Program-made: the position numbers and the translations under genes
Shown here: positions 33,061 to 43,160 of the stretch, one piece after another
Position numbering within the stretch: the stretch's first letter is position 1
How the letters are laid out: the number at the start of each line of letters is the position of its first letter
DNA from: Lepidodermella squamata
Taxonomy: Eukaryota; Gastrotricha
Assembly: GCA_047495785.1 (NCBI GenBank)
Contig: JBLDXI010000025.1
Location: 992,001 to 1,056,000, forward strand
Length of the DNA: 64,000 bases
Reading direction: 5' to 3'
The notes under the pieces: model-generated
Told to the model about the DNA's origin: nothing
Databases searched by the model: none
Seen by the model: the letters and a program-made list of their open reading frames with translations, nothing else

Positions 33061-34834
33061 ATGAGGAAAGTTTTGAAGTTGCTACTACTGATACTACTGA
33101 TAGGGTTGCTTGATTTTGCGGATAGGGTGAGTGGTTGCCAGATTTCTCAAACTCCGGCAAGAGGAAAAGAGACTTCGCAGACAACAACAACAACAACTAC
33201 TACTACTACAACGACCACAACGAAACCTACAACAAAAACTGTTTCCTCGACGTCAACCTCAACAACCAGAGCCCCTTCGACAACACCTAGCACAGCAGCA
33301 GCATCAACCCCGACTACAACATCTTCTTCAACAACTCCTAGCACTACTACAACGACTGCTTCAACAACGGCCTCATCGGCTACCACTAGCTCTTCAGCGA
33401 CCACTGCTAGCACTACAGTAACGATAACCACCCCAACAACTACTACAACTACTACTACTACTACACCTGCTCCAACAACCACAACGACTACGACTACAAC
33501 CCCAGCACCAACCACCACTACTACTTCAACTACGACCCCAACCCCAACAACCACTACTTCAACTACTCCTGCTCCAACAACCACAACCACTACGACTACA
33601 ACCCAAACCCCAACTACCACTACTACTTCAACTACGACCCCAACCCCAACAACCACTACTTCAACTACTCCTGCTCCAACAACCACAACCACTACGACTA
33701 CAACCCAAACCCCAACTACCACTACAACTACGACCCCAACACCAACAACCACTACTTCAACTACTCCTGCTCCAACAACCACAACCACTACGACTACAAC
33801 CCCAGCACCAACTACTACTACTACTACAACTACTACTACGACTACAACAACTACCACCCCAGGGTCAACGACTCAGACTTATACTAACCGATGCGGCCAT
33901 ACTCAGTACAACAACTCGGGAGAATCCGCTGGTAGCACCTATAGGATCGTTGGAGGAGTGAATGCTTTGACCAATGAGTTCCCATGGCAGTCATTCCTCT
34001 ACATTTACTCGAGAACGGCAAAGAGTTACTACCTATGTGGCGGAAGTTTAATCAGTGATTCTTGGGTATAGGCTCTGAACTCCGAATTCGACCCATTATC
34101 TCAAAATGCCTTTTTTAACAGATATTAACTGCAGCCCATTGCTGTGTGTTGGCTACTGTAGGCTCAGATATACAGGTCTATCTCGGTGGAGCGAATTTGA
34201 GCCTACCCTTTGCCTATGGAAGGAGCGCACTATCTATGACAGTACATGCAGATTACAACAAATCTGGGCGGACAGAAAATGACATATGCTTGCTGAAAAT
34301 CCCGAGTGAGTAGGGTTAAGCTATCAGGTTTTATTTCATTGCGTAATTCTTTTGTTTAGCTGTGGCATTGACATCATGGTCGATCCAACCGATTTGCCTC
34401 CCGTTAGACTGTAGTAGTACCTACGAATGCCAGGCTGGCACGAATGCAATTGCGTCCGGCTGGGGCTTAACTGCAACTAGTTAGTCAAAAATTCTAACAG
34501 ATTCTATCATTTTGATGATTCTCTGTCCCTAATAGATGGTTACACGTCCACAATGTTGAAATGGGTGAAACTGCCTGTAATCGATTGGAATGCCTGTAAG
34601 AGTTTTTGGTCCATTCTAACCAGTGGCCAAGTCTGCGCTGGAGGCATCAATCTAGAAGGAGTGTGCCAAGGTGATTCGGGCGGTCCGTTGACCTGTGTTA
34701 TCGATGGGAGGAGCGTCATAAATGGTATAACTTCATACGGATCAGCCGCTGGGTGTGCCCTCAGCAATGTCCCGAACGTTTTCACGCGAGTTTGCCAATA
34801 CAAGGCGTGGATTGATTCAGTAATGCAGGCATGA
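33061..34834 (+). CDS. Secreted trypsin-fold serine protease 3 with very long Thr-rich linker
   Basis: Four exons (33061-34065, 34122-34305, 34360-34479, 34536-34834) join in frame to 535 residues. After a signal peptide (LLLLILLIGLLDFADRVSG) comes CQISQTP with an extra free Cys, then about 230 residues dominated by Thr with interspersed Pro, Ala, Ser and Gln (repeats such as TTTSTTPAPTTTT). NRCGHTQY and YR-IVGG follow. Triad: His in TAAHCC, Asp in ENDICLL, Ser in CQGDSGGP; position 189 is Gly. Exon phases match protease 4 (both have a 120-bp third exon) but differ from proteases 1 and 2, which have no intron inside the His-loop codons. AATAAA is near 34940. Likely a mucin-tethered extracellular zymogen. 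Confidence 0.9.
33179..33862 (+). repeat. Minisatellite encoding the protease 3 Thr/Pro linker
   Basis: ACN-rich DNA with higher-order units of roughly 100-120 bp (blocks reading PTPTTTTSTTPAPTTTT then TQTP) repeated about three times, so length polymorphism between alleles is likely. Confidence 0.7.
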
Positions 34835-35104
34835 GACTAAAGCTTGGATACTTATTTATTCTAGCGTTTTATCAATCAAATGATTCACTAGCAACAAATC
34901 TAGTTGATTAGCTCAAAACCTTCAGAATGCTCTTGCTAATAAACCGTTTTGGCAACGGGTTTATCATCTAGTTTTAGCTGTATATGGCAGCTAAAAATGC
35001 GGGGTTTGAGCTGCTAAACCAGATTTCGTGTCTAGTGTTGACATTTCTCAATTTAAAATATGGGGAAATAAAGTCTTAAATAAACGCGGTGCTGCAAATC
35101 ATCT

Positions 35105-35401
35105 TCATTCGTTTGAGGCCTCCGGGACAACGACTGGGGATTCAGTGGTCGTCGTCGGCGGGCGTGATCCACGCGGCGGTGGTGGTGGTGGTCGGGAGTG
35201 AGGCGGGCGGCCAGCAGTTCCATTGCGGTGGGGTGGAGGAGGCGGGCGGCTGCCATTCGGAGGAGGAGGCGGGCGACTGCCGTTTGGCGGTGGCGGTGGC
35301 CGTGAGAATTCGCCGTTATCGGGGCGCTCACTTTCTTCAGCCGAGACTATGGCAGTAAAAACTGCTACAGCCAAAACGCAAGAAATGATCAAACGAACCA
35401 T
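35105..35401 (-). CDS. Small secreted proline-rich protein
   Basis: 98 residues, minus strand. A signal peptide (LIISCVLAVAVFTAIVSA) is followed by an acidic start (EESERPDNGEF) and repeated RPPPPPNGS units, NGS and NGT sequons for N-glycosylation, then a TTTTE stretch. No Cys in the mature chain. The plus-strand ORFs over the same bases are shadows of the CCN/GGN bias. A TATA box lies about 60 bp upstream on the gene strand. Function unknown; it resembles mucosal, salivary or cuticular proline-rich proteins in composition only. Confidence 0.7.
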   Translation of the reverse strand: MVRLIISCVLAVAVFTAIVSAEESERPDNGEFSRPPPPPNGSRPPPPPNGSRPPPPPHRNGTAGRPPHSRPPPPPPRGSRPPTTTTESPVVVPEASNE

Positions 35402-35460
35402 GTTTTTTTTTTACTACAGCGCTGTGAAAGTGTATGTAACGATGCAGTGAATTTCCCGAC

Positions 35461-35467
35461 TTATATA
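35461..35467 (-). promoter_or_regulatory. TATA box of the proline-rich protein
   Basis: TATATAA on the minus strand, 60 bp upstream of the start codon. Confidence 0.55.
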
Positions 35468-35980
35468 AGCGCCAGTTGTCTTGTGTCGTGCTGCGGGGTT
35501 TTGTTCTGTGCCATTGAGCGAGAAAAAGACCAATTCAAAGCTAATTTTTGCACGCGAAGCAAATAAGTAGGTCGTTCGGCGTTCTGGTCGTTTCGCCAGA
35601 ATGATTTTTGGCAGCATGTCAAATTTTGTAACTTTCTACCATTTTCGAGATGCGAGTTTCCTGGTAATGGCTGTTACACTGCATTTTGCGGTGAACGGTG
35701 AATGTGCAGTTTCTATTCAATCTTTCTCCGCAGAACATTTCACTGAAAACTGCTTTATGACCATTTACCATTTATTGTTACAACTACAGTGCTTTGCGTC
35801 ATATAACCATTTGACATTTGTTTAAATTTGAGTTTTACTTGCAAAATAGGTGTATCTTAAATAGCAAAATGAAAAGGAAGCTCTTATTCAGTGTTTGATA
35901 ATTGGAAGTTTGATAGGGTTTTGATGCGGGAACCCAGTCGAGAAGATAGGCGCTCGCGATGTTGACACCGGGCCAGGCGA
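35468..35980. other. Spacer between the proline-rich and 12-residue-repeat genes
   Basis: It holds upstream sequence of the proline-rich gene and the 3' side of the repeat-protein gene. No other gene supported. Confidence 0.5.
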
Positions 35981-36301
35981 TCAACGGCGAGGCCGCGTTG
36001 TTCCCCACGAGTCGGTTGAGAAAGGTCCTCGAGTTGTTCCCCAGTTTTCAGTTGAAAACGGTCCTCGAGTTGTTCCCCAGTTTTCGGTCGAAAAAGGTCC
36101 ACGAGTTGTTCCCCAGTTTTCAGTTGAAAACGGTCCTCGAGTTGTTCCCCAGTTTTCAGTTGAAAACGGTCCTCGCGTTGTTCCCCAGCTTTCGGTCGAA
36201 AAAGGTCCACGAGTTGTTCCACGTGTCTGTGGAGTTGTCGGGGCTGCCGAGACAGCAGCGACGAGCAGCGTTACAGTCAAAGCAGCGATAACACGAGCCA
36301 T
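35981..36301 (-). CDS. Secreted protein of six 12-residue repeats
   Basis: 106 residues, minus strand. A signal peptide (VIAALTVTLLVAAVSAAP) is followed by TTPQTR, six tandem copies of GTTRGPFSTENW (first copy ESW, last copy DSW) and a basic end (GTTRPRR). Nearly all differences between copies are synonymous (for example CGA/CGT, CCG/CCT, TCA/TCG), so the peptide is held constant. No Cys and no dibasic sites inside the array, so it is not a standard neuropeptide precursor; single Arg residues occur once per unit. The W-G-T-T-R spacing suggests a structural or glycosylated matrix peptide. A TATA box is upstream. Confidence 0.75.
   Translation of the reverse strand: MARVIAALTVTLLVAAVSAAPTTPQTRGTTRGPFSTESWGTTRGPFSTENWGTTRGPFSTENWGTTRGPFSTENWGTTRGPFSTENWGTTRGPFSTDSWGTTRPRR
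36005..36220 (-). repeat. 6 x 36-bp coding tandem repeat
   Basis: Six in-frame units of 36 bp. Two synonymous DNA types alternate irregularly (one reading CGAGGACCGTTTTCAACT, the other CGTGGACCTTTTTCGACC), pointing to duplication of multi-unit blocks. Confidence 0.8.
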
Positions 36302-36988
36302 AGTTAGAATTCAGAAAATAATCCTGCAGAACTGAATGAGTTCATTTCGGTCAGACTTATAAACCTGAGTCATTTGCATGAGAAATTATTCTCGGAAATT
36401 AGCCCTAATTTCGATACAAAAACTCGTTTGCAAATATTGATCGAATTCAATCGTGTGGTGTAAGGACGAAACCTCACCTAGTTTGTCCTAACTCGGTCTA
36501 ATTACCATAGTTCTCAGATGAAAGAAAGCCTGTTATAGCCTTGAAAATTGAGACAATGTGACTCCAATTGTTGATGCTCGTATGAAATGGTATATGGATA
36601 TAGAGCGAAATTTTCTGTTTAATCTGAGAATGGGCGGTGAATTGGCTTTTTGAGATGTTGCGATGGCAAAGTAGCGCATGAAGTGCAACTAAAATGTTCT
36701 TTTATTCGTTTATAATGTTGACAACATTTCAACACAATCAAATGTCATCACCAGGTCCAAATACCAAATACTCCTTTTTCTTCTCAAGATATGGGAGTTT
36801 ATAATGTTTTCCGTCGAATTTGTAATTTCCACCCATAGATTCCTAATTTATGGAATGTAATGACCAAATTTAAGTACCTCAAACCAACGTCGGCGATATT
36901 TATGAAGCATAGACAATTCTTTTATTTCTAAATGAATAAATAAATTCTAGCAAGGTACTGCAGGATAGAATGATTCGTCAGTCTCTGC
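36302..36988. other. Spacer between the repeat-peptide and CAP genes
   Basis: Apart from the TATA box above and a TTTATT near 36920 (poly(A) signal for the CAP gene on the minus strand) nothing is seen. Confidence 0.5.
36356..36361 (-). promoter_or_regulatory. TATA box of the 12-residue-repeat gene
   Basis: TATAAG on the minus strand, 55 bp upstream of the start codon. Confidence 0.55.
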
Positions 36989-37958
36989 TTAGGCCTTGAC
37001 GTAAGGCGTTTTCAGATTATAATTTCCAGCAGGGCCATAGTTGCAAGCAATAAGGACTTGATCCTTAGTCTTGTAACCATTGAAAGGACTTTCGGCGACA
37101 GGGGGGCTGCAAACAGCCACTCCACATCCAATATGAGTCGTGTTGTCCCACACAAGTTGCGTGTAGTGACCGACGACCTTGCCATTGATAGAGCCAGTGC
37201 CGTGTTTGAAGTCGATTCGCTCATCGGCCCAAAGGTCGATAGCGTCGATGATAACACGGCTAACGTCGAATGGTGCAGTTGCAAGGTAGAGATTCTGACC
37301 AACAGCCGACCAGCCCTGTTTATTCAGATTCGTGCGATTTTTCCCAGCATCATGGCTGTAATTGCACTGCGCTGCCCATCTGAAAGGTCCGAGAATACTA
37401 AGTACTTCAAATAGATTTTTCACGCTTCCTACCTTTCTGCAGTTGCTGCAAGATCATCATCCCATTGGAGAATGGCCATGCTTCTAGCTTTGGGATCAAC
37501 ATTTTGACGCCAGCAGTTGTGGCGGTCGACGGCTTGACTCTGTGAAACAGCGACCAAATCCTTGAGATTAGCAGCGTCCTCCAAACACCGAGATGGGGCA
37601 TCATAACCTCCTTTGTTACATTGATTCTGAGAAAAACAATGAAGCACGTCATAACTCAAAAGAATGAATTCCTAACCCCTCTTCTTGGACCGCTGTATGG
37701 GCCTACGTATGGCAAATTTTCTTGGCAAGGAGCGTTTTCGAAACCCTTACAAACAGGAACAGGCTGAAGCCATGCCCCATTAACGCATTGAATGGTCCCG
37801 CCACCACCTGACTGACAGGTGTAGGTCACAAACATGCCTTGGCTGTTTGATTTCCATGATGACTTGTAGCCACCAGGAATGCGCTCAGGAACAGCAGGGC
37901 AGCTAACTGCAGCTTCAACGGCTACCAAAGCAGATGCTAGGATGAAAGCTGAAATCAT
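36989..37958 (-). CDS. Secreted sushi + CAP (SCP/TAPS, CRISP superfamily) protein
   Basis: Three exons on the minus strand (37958-37677, 37626-37433, 37379-36989) join in frame to 288 residues. A signal peptide (FILASALVAVEAA) leads to a four-Cys sushi/CCP-like module (SCPAVPE, TYTCQS, IQCVNGAWLQ, VPVC). The CAP domain follows: VDRHNCWRQ, LQWDDDLAATAERWA, GQNLYLA, LWADE, CAP1 GHYTQLVWDNTTHIGCG and CAP2 LIACNYGPAGNY. The usual GENLY Glu of the CAP cavity is Gln (GQNLY), while the His of GHYTQ is kept. CAP proteins are extracellular, with roles in reproduction, immunity, sterol binding and secretions. No CRISP ion-channel domain follows. Introns are 50 and 53 bp. Confidence 0.9.
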
Positions 37959-38126
37959 TTTTTTCTTGGGCGAAACAAGTGTCGCTTTTTCTCGGGCAGT
38001 GTCTCGCTGAGTAAATAATACGGCTAATATGTATTCAACTGTGGAAACAAGTGGGGTTAAGCACGATTTGAGTAAATTGGCTATTATATAACACTTTTTA
38101 TTAGAAAAAATAACGACCAGGCATCA

Positions 38127-39149
38127 TTAGAAAAATGTAGAATCACCGTCGCTTTTTGACTCTATGAAAGATGTGGTTGAGGCCTCAGTCGCTGTTCCTG
38201 AAGAATTTCCAGGCGACAAAGACAGCTTGCGTTTTAGCTTGGCGAGGCCAGACAACTTTTGACATGTCAAACGGCGCTTGGCCGCTCTGACTAATTTCGG
38301 GCTAAGGCTCTGCAGAAGCGGGCTAATAGCTGCGTTGAAATAGACAAAGCCTAGGGCGATAACAAAGTAAGAAGATTGTGTTGAATAGCGGTAAGTGCCT
38401 ATGGCTTGATATATGGTCACGGCATTGATTGGAGTCGAACAAACTGGAAAAAATGAAATAACATTTATTGAAATTGAAAGTTTTAATGAGCTTACCAATG
38501 AAAAGCACGACGATTATAATCATAAGCTTGGTCAGAAAAACTTCCCGCCTTCTGCATCTAGCATAGGCTGCTGAGGCCGAGTGGAGCCGATCTCGGAAGT
38601 TTGAAGTTTGACTCGAATTACTAAGTTTAGCCTTGAAGAAAGTCGAAGCCACTGTTGCGAATGATACATTCTGCTCCAGTCCAGCTATCGAGTTCGACTT
38701 CTGCCTTTTGAAGATGATAGGCTCTCTAAAGCTATTGTTCGTTGTACTGGCAGACTCTTTCAGCAGAGGTGAGGACGACTGCCTTTCACCCATTGACGAA
38801 CTTGAGTTCAGAGGTGCGTTCGATATTGGCTCTGGTAACGAAGATCTACTTCGAGGATTGAACTTTTTCGTCATTGCTCGTATTGAAGACATTATTCTCA
38901 GATAATTCACAAGGATCAGCGGAACTGGAACCAATACAGTTGCAATCAGCAAGGTCCCGGCTTGAATTGCGGATCCTGAAGTGGAGCGCTGGCCTCCTAA
39001 AGGAATGCGCCAGTTGAAAACGGAACAAACGTGAACCATGTCGTCATCAGCTCCAAATTTCGCACCGGGGACTTTTACCTGCCTCACCTCTGCAACGCCC
39101 ATGACGAAGTAAGGAATCGACCAGATAGATATGTCCATTATAGCGAGAA
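38127..39149 (-). CDS. GPCR, TM4-TM7 exons
   Basis: Minus-strand exons 39149-38496 and 38443-38127, joined in frame across a 52-bp GT-AG intron. They encode the end of TM4 (LAIMDISIWSIPYFVMG), an extracellular loop with Cys (VHVCSVFNWRIP), TM5 (TLLIATVLVPVPLILVNYL), a long Ser-rich basic third loop, TM6 (FLTKLMIIIVVLFIVCSTP) and TM7 (SYFVIALGFVYFNAAISPLL). The NPxxY motif is replaced by NAAISPLL, and the tail is Ser/Thr-rich with many basic residues. The upstream exon is almost certainly 41717-42232 on the same strand, but no donor of matching phase was found there, so a small linking exon may be missing. AATAAA on the gene strand is at 38097-38102. Ligand unknown. Confidence 0.8.
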
Positions 39150-39170
39150 CTGATAATATATGAGATTCTT

Positions 39171-39250
39171 ATTCGGCACCTTTCGGCACCTTTCGGCACC
39201 ATTCGGCACCATTCGGCACCCGTCGGCACCCTTCGGCACCCTTCGGCACC
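39171..39250. repeat. 8 x 10-bp tandem repeat
   Basis: Eight head-to-tail copies of NTTCGGCACC with changes almost only at the first position, 22 bp from the GPCR TM4 exon acceptor. A looser array with GGTTACGGCA / AGTTACGGCATA units follows at about 39471-39520. Confidence 0.85.
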
Positions 39251-41716
39251 ATCTGCCTTAACTACCGCTTACACACCGCGGCAAGACAGTAGCGCGCGCA
39301 GATGACATATAATTACGCAAGAAAATTACTTATCTAATGCGTATCGCTTACATGTACATACATTGTCATAGGAAATAAATAAGTACAAGTAAGATGTTTA
39401 CGCTGTTTAGCGCTTTTTTCCAATCTAGGCGCGCGTATTTTGTTACGAACAAAGGCGCGCAGTAATCGCCGGTTACGGCATAGGTAGCCAGTTACGGCAT
39501 AATTAGCAGGTTACGGCAACTCGCTATTCGCAGAGCAGGGAATAACAGCCGTTGAAAAAGTATTTGTGCATTATGTATAGCGCATTATTTGAATTTTGCC
39601 AATATTCCTTCCGTTTTGAAATACACGCGGTTTTTACCTGCTGTGAAACAGTGCGATATCCAACCCATTCTATCCAAATTTCATGAATATCGTTTATTTT
39701 AGAAATCCCTGTCCATAAATCCTTTCCGCGCTGACGTTACCATCTCGGATCCCTAGATGCTGCATATACTCCTAGCATGCCTATAACAAATTTATTCTTC
39801 CATTCATTATTGAGCAGTGTTTTCATGAGACGTACTATGAGATGTCGTAGCTTGGAGAAAAGCAGAAGAACAGGGATTTTTTTATAATTTTTGCGATCTT
39901 GAGCTTTCATCATCATCATCTTTGAGGGATTGCGGGCTTCGAAGCCGCAGCGCCTATATGAAATACGTCTCATGATTTTTGTCTGGCCCATGCTATCACT
40001 ATCTTTTTAAATGGTTTCGCAATCGCTGCACATTTTTTTCGCATTTTTTGATGCGCTAACCGTTATCGTTTCAATAGCAATTTTTTCTCCTCCGAGCCTT
40101 GTTATTACCGTATTACCGCGCTTCGAGTGTCATTCCACTATAGCTCGTTTTATAGTGACATGTCACTATGCCCCGTTTATAGTGACATGCCAGATTAAAT
40201 TTCAATGCAAAACATTAGGTGCCACTATAATCGAGGTAAATGAAAACCTGTCAAAAACCATGTTTCACTTTATAGTGGCATGACACTCAAAGCGCGGTAA
40301 TACGGTATGCATCTTCTTACTTAAATTTTATCGTAAAACTGTATTGCTCTCAAGCTCTGATTTCCAGGCTTCAGAAAGCAAAGGAAAGCTTTTTGTTGAA
40401 TCTGTTGACAGTTCAAATCAGCTTCAAATTATAATAAATGAAGAGAGAATTGAGATAAGGTCGTGTTGAAAGTTTGTTTGTCTTGATTTGAGTCGAATTT
40501 TGCCACCATTTGGTCAGGTCGACAACCCCTCCGATGTCATTCTGATGTGGGTCCTATGATTCCAATAGTATTGAGTTAGCAGTTAGCATGTGCTCTTTGG
40601 TCTTTGGTATCTTCACTTTGTGCGATTGAAATGGTAGGAAAAGTTATTTTTGCGTTAGCTATAATCTTGCTCCTACTAAAACTGTGTGTCACTACAACTC
40701 TTGGTTGGTTCTAGGTTGGAACGCGGTGCGGAATGAGGTTGAAATTTGAGTGGCGGATTGATTTCACCTCTGATATCTAGACGAATTGAATGTCCGCTAA
40801 AGCACATATGACTAATTAAAGAATCCGTTTCGTCCCATTGGAAGCTGAATGAGCCAGTACTATACCCGGGTCGCAGTTGAAATTTTATGCGAAAAACGGT
40901 ATTCGGTCTGCCAGTACAATATTTCAAAAGGGAGGAAGTAATTAGCCGGCAGATTCAAAGCTCTAAAATTTGGGATCGTTTAGGCCGGCGTTAGTCAGGG
41001 TGCCTTCCCAATATACGTTACTCATAGCGAAGAATTGACCTATTTGTGGCAGAATCCATTAAAAGACACCGCTTCTCCCGCCAAAAACGTGAGGAAGCGA
41101 AGCCTAAATCATTTCCTGTTGTAAGAATAGCAATGAAGTTAGATACGCTCACTTGCTATGCCAAGTGCTTTTATGTGAAAGATTCCTGATTCGCCACAAC
41201 CTTGACCAGAACAGCATGAGAATTCGCTCAGGGTTTTGAAGCAAAGACGCGAGATTCCAACGACATTTCGTAAAATCACGTTTATCAGAAGCTAGCGCCG
41301 CAAAAGAAATTATTATTCAAAAAAATGCTGAGCCTTTAGCAGCTACGAGCTACATCAGCATTCGGTGCCTAGTGGTCGCGCTTGTATTAAAAAATGTGCG
41401 GTTGAAATAATTTAAAGGTTCCAACATGGCTCTAAGCACGGCTTTCCTGATTGATTTGAATAAAATAAAATAAAATGCAAATAGTACGCTGATGACATGA
41501 CCTCTTGCCATTTTATCTATCTTTTTCAGCCAAATGCTAACGTTGCAGGAGTGTATTAATAAAAACGGTACTAAATAGACAACAGTCTAGCTTCTTCCCC
41601 ACCTTTTAAAGATATTTTCAGCACCGCATAGCGTTGATTCGTCGAATACCGCAGTAAATTTGAAGATTCTGCTTTCCGTGCCAAAAATATAAAAAGCTGC
41701 CCACGAATTATCTAAC
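39251..41716. other. Probable GPCR intron with repeats, no gene supported
   Basis: It lies between the two GPCR coding blocks. It holds a MITE (40106-40307) and assorted AT-rich sequence. The ORF at 40676-40927 minus has no ATG at its start and no domain; I leave it uncalled. A short GPCR linking exon may be hidden here. Confidence 0.5.
40106..40307. mobile_element. MITE with 37-bp TIRs and TA ends
   Basis: Left arm 40106-40142 and right arm 40271-40307 are inverted copies with two mismatches (TACCGTATTACCGCGCTT at the outer ends). TA at both borders fits a Tc1/mariner-type insertion. The interior repeats TATAGTGACATG motifs and encodes nothing. About 200 bp. Confidence 0.8.
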
Positions 41717-42232
41717 TGATAGAGTCACTGCGACAAATTGCATTGTTAGCTGTTTAGATTTGTCGCGATTTGTTATACAAATCCTGCGTTCAATGCTTAT
41801 GAGGCACATTATCCAGAACGACATGCAGACAGTGGCAATGGAGCCGTAGAACCAAGTTACGCAGCCCCATTCGCCTAGAGGCCAATCGTCGGATAGGCGA
41901 ACTATCGCCACCATCAAACCAAGGAGACAAAATGCGATGTTACAAGTTGCCAAAGCGATGACAAGGAGCAGGAAAGCTGGTCGAACTTTACGTTGTTTGA
42001 AGTTGTAGACTGCAAGAATGTTAGAAGGAATTCCAGCTAAGCATATGATTCCTATCACCGCTGCCTCCAAAAACGGCAGGAAGAAGTTGTCGCGATTCAA
42101 TTGAGTTAGGAACAAGAACCACCATCTAGGTTCAGGCCAGCCGCGTTCCGGAAGAGCCGTGCAAATCCACGACTGGCCAACAGCACCTCCCGCATCGAGC
42201 GGGCATGGTTGTGACAAATTTTGTTTCGACAT
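41717..42232 (-). CDS. GPCR, N-terminus to TM3/TM4 start
   Basis: Begins at ATG 42232. An extracellular N-terminus with two Cys and a Trp-rich stretch precedes TM1 (FLEAAVIGIICLAGIPSNIL, with the class A-like GxxxN), TM2 (FLLLVIALATCNIAFCLLGL) and TM3 (WGCVTWFYGSIATVCMSFWI) with the conserved Cys. The DRY motif is ERR (SIERRIC), then KQLTMQFVAVTL begins TM4. Possible donors (GCA-GTGACT or TCA-GTTAGA) are phase 0, whereas the downstream exon needs phase 1. The right boundary is therefore uncertain by about 12 bp, and a linking exon may exist. No signal peptide. Confidence 0.75.
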
Positions 42233-43160
42233 GCCACACCATGAAATGGAATGGAAAACCTATAGAATCGAGTCAGCCAAAAGCGGAAGTTTATAAATTA
42301 TTAAAATGCGCAATGTAGTTAATAAAAAATGAGGAAGCCAATGGCAATTGGCAACATCTGCTGGGTGGCTGGATTTTTAGTGATAAAACAATGATTAGTT
42401 CGGCGTTCACTTATCTCGAACGTGATATTCCAATGCTCCCGTTAACCTTTTCAAAATCGATAAAATTCAGATTTTTTCATAAGAAATTCGGCCTAGTAAT
42501 TGAGTAACTGAGAAGGCTATGGAGCCGTGACACAAAATCAATGGTGTGGAAAAATTGGTGAATACTGCGACGTGGGCAGCAATATAATACACTCTTATTG
42601 ATTTAAATATAAAAACAATGATATATGTTTATTCCGAAACGTAATTCCGCACTTCCGTAGGTCTGCGGGATCTCAAAAACATCCGTTCTATCTGCGTCTG
42701 ATTATTGCAATCATTTAATAAAAGCAAACAACGCGGGGCTGGAAATTAAATTTTCGGTCATTCAAGCCCGGATAACAAGTTGGGAGTAACTTTCTAAAAT
42801 GCGTCTTAATTTTGCATTCAATTGATTCATAATCTATGCGCATGGGCTAAATATAAGTATATACTAAATATATTGACTATGTTTTTTAATCTAGTTAGCC
42901 GAATCGCGCTTTTGATTCATTTATACAAGTTATGAGTCAGAACATGCCGGCAAGTTGTTTTTTTAAGAAAATGTATAACAGAACAAATTGAACAAAGAGC
43001 TGATGAAAAAAATCGCAATTTGTGTGCAGCTTTGTTATGATAGCTGCTGCGGTCATTGTTCCGCATATATTGCGTGGGGCTGACCGGCAAGCTGAAATCA
43101 CGATTTTTCCACGAAATAATAGACCTGAGACCAGGAAACCGAGAAATTAAAACACCGCCA
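42233..43160. other. Divergent intergenic region, GPCR / protease 4
   Basis: AT-rich, no gene seen. The in-frame upstream extension of the protease 4 ORF (from 43056) lacks signal-peptide character and is treated as 5' leader. Confidence 0.5.

Noticed and set aside
35089-35450. Gly-rich plus-strand ORFs over the proline-rich gene
   Set aside because: The minus strand has a signal peptide and TATA box; the plus-strand reading is the complement of CCN-rich repeats.
35884-36291. Other-frame ORFs with LFPSFQLKTVLE-type repeats over the 36-bp array
   Set aside because: Only the frame with a signal peptide keeps its residues constant while the DNA varies at third positions.
40676-40927. 83-residue minus-strand ORF within the GPCR gap
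   Set aside because: It does not begin with ATG, shows no transmembrane segment to link the GPCR blocks, and has no recognised domain.
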